64,000 nucleotides of DNA from Agathobaculum massiliense (GCF_900291975.1 NZ_OMPN01000001.1:1922001-1986000); one strand, 5' to 3'; counted from the stretch's first letter, positions 38,130 to 43,911 are shown. Notes: generated from the letters alone by a model not told the origin. Numbers and translations are program-made.

Positions 38130-38240
38130 ATGCTTCAAAAAGTTCTGAAAAAGCTCAAAAAATGCGGGGGGGGGGTATCTAAACAGCGATTTAGATACAC
38201 ATATCCCGACATTGGCACCGAAAGGCGGTGCCGGAAATGA
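38130..38240 (+). CDS. 36-residue leader peptide with G10 tract before cassette 4
   Basis: ATG 38130 has AAAGGAG 5 bases upstream. The peptide starts MLQKVLKKLKKCGGG. The G10 tract (38166-38175) sits at codons 13-16. As sequenced it ends at TGA 38238-38240, overlapping cassette ATG 38237 (ATGA). Its second half (GGV-x-K-x-RF ... GTE-x-RCR) matches the shifted leader of cassette 2. G9 would read through out of frame and G11 would stop after the tract, so only G10 (or G10 plus or minus 3) couples. Confidence 0.55.
   Translation: MLQKVLKKLKKCGGGVSKQRFRYTYPDIGTERRCRK
38166..38175 (+). repeat. G10 homopolymer, candidate phase-variation tract
   Basis: Ten G residues inside the leader of cassette 4, followed by an ATCTAAA/TTTAGAT hairpin. 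A tract of this length is prone to slippage. Confidence 0.75.
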
Positions 38241-38551
38241 GGTGCATCATGCACGGACAGACGGCGGCCGCTGCGCCGCAGATCGTGGAATATGTAAAGG
38301 AGAGCTTTGCCGATCAGGAAACCTGGGAGGTGTGCGGCGCACCCAAAAACGATACGCTGATCTCTACTTATTATTCGTACCGGACAGGGACGTATATTTC
38401 AGTGTACGCCTACCACGCTGGTACGCAGACCGTATCCAAACTGTTCTCAACATCCACCTATGTCGCAATAAGCGTTCAGAGCGGAAAGATCATTGCAACG
38501 CAAAATGCCAACAATTCGGCCGAACGCGGGCGAGTGGTGCTGACCGTATAA
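38237..38551 (+). CDS. tail-tip cassette 4
   Basis: A 104-residue beta-rich protein, start MRCIMHGQTAAAAPQIVEYV, with YYSYRTGTYISVYAYHAG and a C-terminal RGRVVLTV. ATG 38237 overlaps the leader stop. The hairpin GGCACC-GAAAGG-CGGTGCC immediately upstream would hide the GGCGGT site until the leader is translated. The body differs from the other cassettes. Confidence 0.65.
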   Translation: MRCIMHGQTAAAAPQIVEYVKESFADQETWEVCGAPKNDTLISTYYSYRTGTYISVYAYHAGTQTVSKLFSTSTYVAISVQSGKIIATQNANNSAERGRVVLTV

Positions 38552-38576
38552 TCGGCCGCCGAAAGGCGGTGCGGGG

Positions 38577-38913
38577 ATGAGGTGTATCATGCAACAGGCA
38601 GGGGTTACCGCAGGGACGGGAGGATGGATGCGGTTTCAGGCGCGGGTGAGCTATACCGGCTCCCAGCTGCGCGGGAAATCGATCACAATTTCCCCGGAGG
38701 CAGGGGAGATGATTCGGGTGGAGGACAAAAATGGGATTGTACAGCTCGTAAATCCCGTTGAGGTCGGGAGCAATACGCTGTCGATCGGGGGTAACGTCGC
38801 CTCAATACGGGCAAGCCCTGATGATGTATACCGCATCTTATCTGGGTATACCAACGGCGTCTGCGATGAGCGCGTACCTCAGCGCTGTCCAGCTCGGCAC
38901 GCTGGAAGCGTAG
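38577..38913 (+). pseudogene. tail-tip cassette 5, frameshifted at a G5 tract
   Basis: Starts MRCIMQQAGVTAGTGGWMRF after a CCGCC-GAAA-GGCGG hairpin. The first frame gives VGSNTLSIGGN and then turns into unlikely protein that runs across a terminator and the opposite gene. Removing one G from GGGGG (38787-38791) gives NTLSIGVTSPQYGQALMMYT, then ASYLGIPTASAMSAYLSAV, and a clean stop at 38911-38913. So the intact gene likely has G4 here. It may be a mutation, a sequencing error or a switch position. Confidence 0.6.
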
Positions 38914-38921
38914 GCAAAACA

Positions 38922-38944
38922 AAACCGCCCCATAGGGACGGTTT
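38922..38944. terminator. bidirectional terminator after the cassette array
   Basis: AAACCG and CGGTTT arms around CCC-CATA-GGG, with A and T runs outside. It separates the rightward cassettes from the leftward gene at 38943-39224. Confidence 0.65.
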
Positions 38945-39224
38945 AACGCGGCTGGACAAACCAGCGGCCATCCGCGTGCCAGATCAGAGTCCGGTGCTTG
39001 CCGATGAATATGCCGTGTTCGGTGGCGCACAGGTTGGGATCATACCGGCAGCCGAGGTATTTGGTAACAGTATAGGTTTTCCCGTGCATGGTGATGCGGT
39101 ACGGCTCGACCGCCCCGCCAACGGTGCACGTCTCGACGATCACGCCGGTAAAGTTGCGCGCCCTGCGCGAGATCAGCGCGGGGTTGATCGTGGCGTTGCC
39201 GCTGGCCGGATCATCATAAAACAT
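38943..39224 (-). CDS. hypothetical protein, 93 residues
   Basis: A beta-rich protein with FTGVIVETCTVGGAVEPYRI, MHGKTYTVTKYLGCRYDPN and HRTLIWHADGRWFVQPR. ATG 39224 has GAGGTGAT 5 bases upstream; a TATAAT lies further upstream on the same strand (39250-39245 region). It points against the late genes, so it is probably a moron. No family recognised. Confidence 0.6.
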   Translation of the reverse strand: MFYDDPASGNATINPALISRRARNFTGVIVETCTVGGAVEPYRITMHGKTYTVTKYLGCRYDPNLCATEHGIFIGKHRTLIWHADGRWFVQPR

Positions 39225-39284
39225 GGCGATCACCTCTCTGCCTTATTATAACGCCGCAGAAAGGGACACGACAACATGCAACTT

Positions 39285-39400
39285 ATGGAAAGGGGGCGGT
39301 GCCTATGGGCATTTGACCGGAGCGCGTCAAGATAAGACGCTGCACACCCATAGGGTGAGGACATAAATCAACCACGGACAGGCCGTAAGGCCGGAAAGGA
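39285..39400 (+). other. structured leader upstream of the lysis module
   Basis: CCTATGGG (39302-39309) pairs with CCCATAGG (39347-39354) around an inner GCGTC/GACGC stem (near 39323-39340). A GGCC-GTAA-GGCC hairpin follows (39381-39392). No convincing gene lies inside. It precedes ATG 39408 and may be a regulatory leader. Confidence 0.4.
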
Positions 39401-39407
39401 TACTGTT

Positions 39408-39602
39408 ATGAACATCTACATTAAAAACGACGCGGAGATTCAGGCCATCGCAGCGGAGGGCAAGGTACACGGCATCGGGAACATCCTCGACGTATATGAC
39501 AACCGTCACGGCCTCGCGCGCGACTTCAAGGCGCGCAAGGCGTATTACGAGCATAAGGGCTATCCGGTGAACGAACTGCTGGAGGCCGAGGCCGCAAAAT
39601 AA
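39408..39602 (+). CDS. small phage protein before holin genes, 64 residues
   Basis: Start MNIYIKNDAEIQAIAAEGKV, then ILDVYDNRHGLARDFKARKA and a Glu/Ala-rich end. AAAGGAT precedes ATG 39408. Soluble, charged, no family recognised. It opens the lysis module. Confidence 0.65.
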   Translation: MNIYIKNDAEIQAIAAEGKVHGIGNILDVYDNRHGLARDFKARKAYYEHKGYPVNELLEAEAAK

Positions 39603-39644
39603 CAGGGAGGAGGTGACGGGGCGGGTAGAACCGCCCCACCATCT

Positions 39645-39887
39645 ATGCCAATAGAGGTAATCGTGGCGGGCATGAGCCTGATCGGGACGCTGGCGGGTAC
39701 GTTCGGCGGTATCCTGATATCCTCCAACCTGACGGGCTATCGTATCGAGCAGCTGGAGAAAAAGGTGGCCGAACACAACAAAATCGTCGAGCGCACCTAT
39801 AAACTGGAGGGGCGCATGCTGGAGGCGGAGCATGATATCCGCGACATGAAAGGGAGTTTTGTCTATGAACCTGAAAGTAAGAATTAA
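39645..39887 (+). CDS. XhlA/BhlA-like holin-associated protein
   Basis: An 80-residue protein with an N-terminal hydrophobic segment (VIVAGMSLIGTLAGTFGGIL) and a coiled coil (RIEQLEKKVAEHNKIVERTY, KLEGRMLEAEHDIRDMKG) of the haemolysin XhlA type. XhlA proteins help holins in PBSX-like lysis. Its strong ribosome site (GGAGGAGGTGA, 39606-39616) is 28 bases from ATG 39645, but a perfect 7-bp hairpin between them would shorten the gap to about 11 bases. Confidence 0.8.
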   Translation: MPIEVIVAGMSLIGTLAGTFGGILISSNLTGYRIEQLEKKVAEHNKIVERTYKLEGRMLEAEHDIRDMKGSFVYEPESKN

Positions 39888-40188
39888 GAACCCCGTGTTT
39901 TGGGTGCAGATCATCCTCGGCGCGTTTGCGACGGCGCTGGCCTATGCGGGCCTGACCGCCGCCGATATGACGACCTGGGCGGGCGTGTGGGAGATCATCA
40001 AAGGCACGGTGAGCAATCCCTACTGCCTGTTCCTGGTCGCGTGCAATGTCTGGAGCGCGCTCAACGACCCGACCACCAGCGGCGTGACCGACAGTGATCG
40101 GGCGAAAACCTATAAGCGCCTTTGCAGAAATAAAAAAAGCCGCCCGATGGCGGCAAATATAGACAAAGGGCGGCGCACGATGGTATAA
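39865..40188 (+). CDS. phage holin, phi-LC3 family
   Basis: A 107-residue holin: VRIKNPVFWVQIILGAFATA, two hydrophobic segments, then VWSALNDPTTSGVTDSDRAK with the NDPTT-x-G-x-x-DS-x-x-A-x-TY hallmark. ATG 39865 has AAAGGGAG 8 bases upstream. The last 20 residues (RNKKSRPMAANIDKGRRTMV) are encoded by the terminator and promoter of unit C and look like a read-through extension past the usual TY end. Confidence 0.88.
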   Translation: MNLKVRIKNPVFWVQIILGAFATALAYAGLTAADMTTWAGVWEIIKGTVSNPYCLFLVACNVWSALNDPTTSGVTDSDRAKTYKRLCRNKKSRPMAANIDKGRRTMV

Positions 40189-40189
40189 T
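40160..40189 (+). promoter_or_regulatory. unit C sense promoter
   Basis: TAGACA (40160-40165), 18 bp, TATAAT (40184-40189). The -35 lies within the end of the holin gene. Confidence 0.7.
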
Positions 40190-40258
40190 ATGTCGGGCGC
40201 TGTCGTTCCCAGCGGCGGGCGGTTATAGCCACTCCCTTGCGAAAGGGGGTGATAGCTT

Positions 40259-40333
40259 GTGTGGTGGAAACTGTTTCGTTTCACTGTATGCACGGCATGT
40301 TTGCTTTACATACTGACCATATACGCAAAATGA
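40259..40333 (+). CDS. 24-residue hydrophobic peptide, unit C
   Basis: GTG 40259 follows AAGGGGGTGATAGCT. Start MWWKLFRFTVC, end LLYILTIYAK. It shares W2, K4, F6, R7, C11, LL, IL and the penultimate A with the unit B peptide. Predicted membrane peptide. Confidence 0.68.
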   Translation: MWWKLFRFTVCTACLLYILTIYAK

Positions 40334-40420
40334 CCGCCCTACCCTTCCAAAAGTAAGCGGTCATTTCACCATTTGCTTTAAGGGCTAAACCGTCTGCCGG
40401 CAGCGCCTCTTTGTATAGAT

Positions 40421-40448
40421 ATTATACCACAAGCCCCTCCTGTGTCAA
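40421..40448 (-). promoter_or_regulatory. unit C antisense promoter
   Basis: Read leftward: TTGACA (40448-40443), 16 bp, TATAAT (40426-40421). The RNA would run to the terminator at 40132-40154, about 280 nt. Confidence 0.75.
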
Positions 40449-40461
40449 GGCGGGGCTTTTT
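40431..40461 (+). terminator. terminator of unit C sense RNA
   Basis: AAGCCCC (40431-40437) pairs with GGGGCTT (40452-40458), followed by TTTA. It overlaps the antisense promoter, as in unit B. Confidence 0.7.
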
Positions 40462-40489
40462 ATTGTAGATTGAAACTGAGGTGATTTTT

Positions 40490-41278
40490 TTGAAAATCCT
40501 TTTGATTGCCGGACACGGCGGCACGCCATATGACAGCGGCGCGGTTGGCTGCGGCTATACGGAGGCGGTGGAGACACGGCGCATGGCGAACGCGGTTGCG
40601 CCACTGCTGCGGAGTTACGGCTTTGAGGTCGCACTGTACGACCAGAGCAGGGACGCTTACAAGGTAGTGACGCAGGGCGGCAGCCTGCCGCTTTCCGGCA
40701 TCTCCTATGTGCTGGAGTTCCACCTGAACAGCGCGGCAAACGACCCGAAAGGCAACGGCCGCACGACGGGTACGGAGATCTTCGTGCATACAAACGAGCA
40801 GGGCGTGGGCGTGGAGCAGGCGATCCTGCGGCGCGTCTGTGCGCTGGGATTTACCAATCGCGGCATCAAGCGCTCAAGTGGGCTTGCCGTGCTTAAGCAT
40901 GTGTTTAAGCGCGGCGTGAGCCATGCGCTCGTCGAGACGTGTTTTATCGACGATAAGGACGACATGGAACTGTATGGAGCAAAATTTGACGCTATCGCAA
41001 AGGCCATTGCAGACGGCGTGGCCGAGGGCTTCGGCAAAACGGTACAGGATGAGGAGGACGATACCGTGACACAAGCAGAATTTGAGGCGATGTACGACAA
41101 GATAAACCCGCTGTACAAGACGATTAGCGACGTGCCGGACTACTGGAAGCAGAAGGTACGGGAGATGCTGGACAGCGGCGCGATCAACGGCGGCACGGCG
41201 GATAATCCGGACGACATCAACATGCGCCATGAGGCGCTGCAGGCGGCGATCGTTGCGTATCGTGCGGCGAATAAATAA
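40490..41278 (+). CDS. N-acetylmuramoyl-L-alanine amidase endolysin
   Basis: A 262-residue endolysin. The Amidase_3 domain (1-180) shows its zinc ligands: His in LLIAGHGGTPYDSG, Glu in GYTEAVETRR, His in VLEFHLNSAA, and the catalytic Glu in ALVETCFIDD. The last 70 residues form a small helical repeat (YKTISDVPDYWKQKVREMLD, SGAINGGTADNPDDINM) that may bind the cell wall. I chose TTG 40490 because GAGGTGA lies 5 bases upstream; GTG 40481 is part of that site. It follows holin and unit C. Confidence 0.92.
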   Translation: MKILLIAGHGGTPYDSGAVGCGYTEAVETRRMANAVAPLLRSYGFEVALYDQSRDAYKVVTQGGSLPLSGISYVLEFHLNSAANDPKGNGRTTGTEIFVHTNEQGVGVEQAILRRVCALGFTNRGIKRSSGLAVLKHVFKRGVSHALVETCFIDDKDDMELYGAKFDAIAKAIADGVAEGFGKTVQDEEDDTVTQAEFEAMYDKINPLYKTISDVPDYWKQKVREMLDSGAINGGTADNPDDINMRHEALQAAIVAYRAANK

Positions 41279-41280
41279 CG

Positions 41281-41297
41281 GTGTTCATCTTGGACAC
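41281..41297 (-). repeat. 17-bp dispersed motif, copy 7
   Basis: Plus strand GTGTTCATCTTGGACAC; minus strand GTGTCCAAGATGAACAC. Intergenic, 2 bp after the endolysin stop and just before a terminator. Confidence 0.75.
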
Positions 41298-41301
41298 AGG
41301 A

Positions 41302-41333
41302 AAGCCCCGGCCGGGAGGTCGGGGCTTATTTTT
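41302..41333 (+). terminator. terminator of the late operon
   Basis: AAGCCCCG (41302-41309) pairs with CGGGGCTT (41320-41327), followed by ATTTTT. It ends the lysis transcript. Confidence 0.85.
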
Positions 41334-41481
41334 ACCAACTTGATCATTTTAAGTCAATAATGGAAATAGATATTAGTATGAGTGATAGATAGGCATTATC
41401 TAAAGAGGAAACTGCTGTTTGAGCTTTAATTGATGGGGGAAAGATTCTTTTATAAAATGCATAGAATTTTACAGAGAGTTA

Positions 41482-41509
41482 TTGAAAATTATAGGATTCA
41501 TGATAAAAT
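41482..41509 (+). promoter_or_regulatory. promoter of the Panacea cassette
   Basis: TTGAAA (41482-41487), 16 bp, TAAAAT (41504-41509). The whole 41334-41531 stretch is AT-rich and holds no other gene that I can support. Confidence 0.5.
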
Positions 41510-41531
41510 AGGGGTGAAAGGAGGTGAGCGC

Positions 41532-41969
41532 ATGTATTCTGCGAAGCAAGTTGCTCAATATATCATCAACAAGTGCTCTATTGAGAAAAGACCGGTAAGC
41601 AACCTAAAACTTCAAAAATTGCTTTACTTTGTTTGGATCGAGTATCGCAAGCGCACAGGCAAGAATTTATTTGATGATAAGATCTATGCGTGGCAGTTTG
41701 GTCCGGTAGTTCCTGAAGTATATTATGATTACTGCGCTTATGGCGGCATGGATATCGATAGGCGGTATGAAGATGATGAAATAGAAATTAGGGCGGAGGA
41801 CAAGGCGATTTTGGATGCATCGCTCGCCGGATATCTGAACTGTTCGGTCAGCCGACTGGTCAACATGACGCATGAACAAGGAAAACCGTGGTATAAAGTA
41901 TATGTCGAACAGGAAGGCGTCAAACAGGAAATTCCTTTCAGCTTAATTGAGCAGATGGAGTGCCAGTAA
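41532..41969 (+). CDS. Panacea/SocA-domain (DUF4065) antitoxin-like protein
   Basis: A 145-residue protein of the GepA/SocA/Panacea family: YSAKQVAQYIINKCSIEKRP, VSNLKLQKLLYFVWIEYRKR, YAWQFGPVVPEVYYDYCAYG. Panacea domains neutralise diverse toxins encoded beside them, including membrane toxins. ATG 41532 has GGAGGTGA 4 bases upstream. The stop overlaps the start of the next ORF (TAATG), so both were one operon. The gene is AT-rich compared with the late genes and sits at the attR end, where morons are common. Confidence 0.88.
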   Translation: MYSAKQVAQYIINKCSIEKRPVSNLKLQKLLYFVWIEYRKRTGKNLFDDKIYAWQFGPVVPEVYYDYCAYGGMDIDRRYEDDEIEIRAEDKAILDASLAGYLNCSVSRLVNMTHEQGKPWYKVYVEQEGVKQEIPFSLIEQMECQ

Positions 41970-42929
41970 TGCTATCTGAACAAACAAGAGAGCGAGAAAA
42001 CCAATTAAAGGATCTTATTCGAGAATTGTCAAATAAAGCGATAGATGAGTAAAGCTGTGAAGAAATCACGAGGCGATTCGCGGCAATATACGAGGGTGGT
42101 TTTCGGCATCGCTATTCTGTGTTTCACCCGCTGTTACAAGAAATCATGGCTTCATCAGATGCAGAACAAGGAGTTTCGGAGTTTCTTACTGTAAATTTGA
42201 ATACGATAAGCGCATATATTGAGAACAAATATATCAATAACGGCCAAGGTGAGCACACCAAGATATATCGACCAATCTATAAGCTGTGTGATCATATCAA
42301 TCTTGAGATGACTAAATGAGCAGCGGACTCAAGAAAGTCGATTGCAGGAGTTGTATGCCAGGATTGGCGCTGCGCAGACCAAGTTAAAGCGCGCTAAGGT
42401 AGACGCAGAGAAAGCCCGTAAAAAGGTAAGTAAGGCGCAAACAGATATGCTGGCCATTTTAAGTGTTTTTTCAGCAGTTATACTGGCGTTTATGGGTGGC
42501 ATGACCTTCTTGGGTGGTGCAATGAGCAGCATCAGCGAAACACGCATATACAAGTTTGTTATCGCATGTTGCATCTGCGGCTTCATCATTTTCAACACAA
42601 TCTTTTTGTTGCTGTACATTATATCAAAAATTATCGAGAAGCCAATTTACGCACGATGTGAAAGCCTTGATTGCACCTGTGATCATGGTAAGCCAAAGTG
42701 TGGTGCATTGAACAGGGTTCGGAAAAGATTGCCCTATGTGTTCTATTTCAATGTTTGTACATTGGCCCTGCTGTTGTCGGTTGTTTTTGTCCAATATGGA
42801 ATTCCTGCGCTGAAATCGTGGGATGACACGCAAGCAGCAACGGATGTGCCGATGTCAGAGGCTGTTTCCGATAATGGTACAAGCGATGATAGTGGAGTGT
42901 GTCCTGAGAATATAAAGGCATCAGAATAA
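41969..42929 (+). pseudogene. broken membrane partner of the Panacea antitoxin
   Basis: One continuous reading can be rebuilt. ATG 41969 opens a 27-codon stretch ending in TAA 42050-42052. The same frame continues (SCEEITRRFAAIYEGGFRHR ... IYKLCDHINLEMTK) to TGA 42317-42319. A +1 shift there continues with EQRTQESRLQELYARIGAAQ into an intact segment to 42929. The C-terminal part has a coiled coil and three or four hydrophobic segments around AILSVFSAVILAFMGG and IIFNTIFLLLYIISKI, plus Cys-rich CTCDHGKPKCG. It looks like a 320-residue membrane toxin or effector broken by a nonsense and a frameshift. Confidence 0.6.
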
Positions 42930-42936
42930 AATAACA

Positions 42937-42953
42937 GTGTTCAAGTTGGACAC
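42937..42953 (-). repeat. 17-bp dispersed motif, copy 8
   Basis: Plus strand GTGTTCAAGTTGGACAC; minus strand GTGTCCAACTTGAACAC. Intergenic, 7 bp after the membrane-partner stop. Confidence 0.8.
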
Positions 42954-42977
42954 GGGGAAATACGGTGATGTACAACT

Positions 42978-42995
42978 GTTGCAAAATCGTTGCAA
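42978..42995 (+). promoter_or_regulatory. candidate integrase arm-binding sites, right
   Basis: GTTGCAAAA at 42978-42986 and GTTGCAA at 42989-42995, spacing 11 bp, same orientation as the pair at 2378-2397. About 70 bp from attR. Confidence 0.55.
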
Positions 42996-43062
42996 GGAGA
43001 GTTTTTGCGATGTTGTATATGTGCAGATATATCTGCGTAAAACGGCATAATCTATGCTACTA

Positions 43063-43139
43063 CTCACACGCGAGAGGTCGTGGGTTCGAGCCCCGCCAAC
43101 CCCACCAGTGAAAAACCGTCACGAAAGTGACGGTTTTTT
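43063..43139 (+). repeat. attR core, 77-bp direct repeat
   Basis: Identical to 2186-2262. It contains only the 3' half of tRNA-Val plus its terminator, so it is not a functional tRNA. It marks the right end of the prophage. Confidence 0.97.
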
Positions 43140-43172
43140 CGTTTTTTGAGGACGGGGAGCCGCGTCCGGCGT

Positions 43173-43472
43173 TCATTCGGGACGCTGGTTTTTGCGCCGG
43201 AGGTGCGTGACGAGCTGGTGGACCAGGGCGATATCATCGCCCGTCAGGCCATCGATGGAGATGGTCTGCGTTTGCGGTACGCAGAGAATAAAATCGGTCG
43301 ACACCCCAAAAAGCTGCGCCAGTTCGACGATATACTGCGTGCTGGGGACACTGATGCCCATTTCCCAGGCGTTCACGCTGGAGCGCGTGATATCCAGGCG
43401 GCCCGCAAGCTCGGCTTGCGACAGGCCGAAATTTTCACGCAGCGTCTTGATGCGTTCGGCTGTTGCTATCAT
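43173..43472 (-). CDS. XRE-family transcriptional regulator
   Basis: A 99-residue regulator with an N-terminal helix-turn-helix (IKTLRENFGLSQAELAGRLD, ITRSSVNAWEMGISVPSTQY) and a short C-terminal helix. ATG 43472 has AAAGGG 8 bases upstream; further in-frame starts at 43478 and 43481 overlap that site. It is divergent from an AbrB-like gene. TGATAC copies in the shared region (43511, 43571) may be operators. Confidence 0.85.
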   Translation of the reverse strand: MIATAERIKTLRENFGLSQAELAGRLDITRSSVNAWEMGISVPSTQYIVELAQLFGVSTDFILCVPQTQTISIDGLTGDDIALVHQLVTHLRRKNQRPE

Positions 43473-43541
43473 TTTCATCACCCTTTTAGTATAGGGTAAT
43501 GTAATCGAATTGATACTGCATTATCAAATAGATGTTTGCAA

Positions 43542-43570
43542 TTGACATATAAAGCCGCGGGCAGTATACT
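43542..43570 (+). promoter_or_regulatory. promoter of the AbrB-like gene
   Basis: TTGACA (43542-43547), 17 bp, TATACT (43565-43570). TGATACTG occurs at 43511 and again right after the -10. Confidence 0.75.
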
Positions 43571-43596
43571 GATACTGGGTGATAAAGGTGATAAAT

Positions 43597-43878
43597 ATGA
43601 AAGCTACGGGGATTGTGAGAAAAGTGGACAATCTGGGGCGGATCGTACTGCCGATGGAGCTGCGCCGGACTATGGATATCGCGCGCGACGACCTGCTGCA
43701 GATCAGTATGGCGGGCGGTGAGATCCGCCTGACCAAATTCCAGCCGGCATGCCTGTTCTGCGGCGAGTCGCTGGAGGTCGTCGATTTCAGGGGCAAACGG
43801 GTGTGCAGAGAGTGCATCCGCAAGCTCCAAAAAAGCCTGAAAGTGAACAAACGCCGTCCTGTTCGGGGGCGGCGCTGA
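43597..43878 (+). CDS. AbrB/SpoVT-type transition-state regulator
   Basis: A 93-residue protein. Residues 1-50 form the swapped-hairpin AbrB fold (GIVRKVDNLGRIVLPMELRR, TMDIARDDLLQISMAGGEI). The C-terminal part has a zinc ribbon (CLFCGESLEV ... CRECIRKL). AAAGGTGAT precedes ATG 43597. Such regulators govern post-exponential genes. It shares its promoter region with the XRE gene. Confidence 0.9.
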   Translation: MKATGIVRKVDNLGRIVLPMELRRTMDIARDDLLQISMAGGEIRLTKFQPACLFCGESLEVVDFRGKRVCRECIRKLQKSLKVNKRRPVRGRR

Positions 43879-43909
43879 AAAAACCCTGCCGCGGCTGCGG
43901 CAGGGTTTC
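43879..43909. terminator. bidirectional terminator
   Basis: AAACCCTGCCGC and GCGGCAGGGTTT form a 12-bp stem with a GGCT loop between the convergent AbrB-like and CarD-like genes. Confidence 0.85.
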
Positions 43910-43911
43910 TG

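Larger units (their letters stand above)
40132..40461. repeat. inverted-repeat unit C (type I toxin-antitoxin-like)
   Basis: A third, diverged copy of the layout. Leftward terminator AAAAAAAGCCGCC-CGAT-GGCGGC (40132-40154); sense promoter TAGACA/TATAAT (40160-40189); peptide gene (40259-40333); stop-codon hairpin (TGACCGC/GCGGTCA); antisense promoter (40448-40421); sense terminator (40431-40461). It lies 7 kb from units A and B, between holin and amidase. Confidence 0.75.
2186..43139. mobile_element. complete-looking contractile-tailed prophage in tRNA-Val
   Basis: Integrase, repressor, replication, packaging, head, sheath/tube, baseplate, fibre, holin and endolysin genes lie between identical 77-bp repeats, with no obvious loss of an essential module. 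Gene order follows HK97-type heads joined to PBSX-like contractile tails. Unit length after excision would be 40,877 bp. Visible damage is limited to cassette 5 and the Panacea partner, neither essential, so the prophage may still be inducible. Confidence 0.93.

Noticed and set aside
36029-38913. Diversity-generating retroelement or invertible shufflon in the tail region
   Set aside because: There is no reverse transcriptase, no template/variable repeat pair with adenine bias and no invertase gene in the prophage. The repeated junctions are all in the same orientation.
38577-39251. A 224-residue protein from ATG 38577
   Set aside because: Beyond the G5 tract the frame crosses a bidirectional terminator and the antisense of the 38943-39224 gene, and its composition becomes shadow-like.
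43063-43139. A second tRNA-Val gene at the right end
   Set aside because: Only the 3' half from the anticodon loop is present. The 5' half, including acceptor and D arms, is missing, so it is the attR copy.
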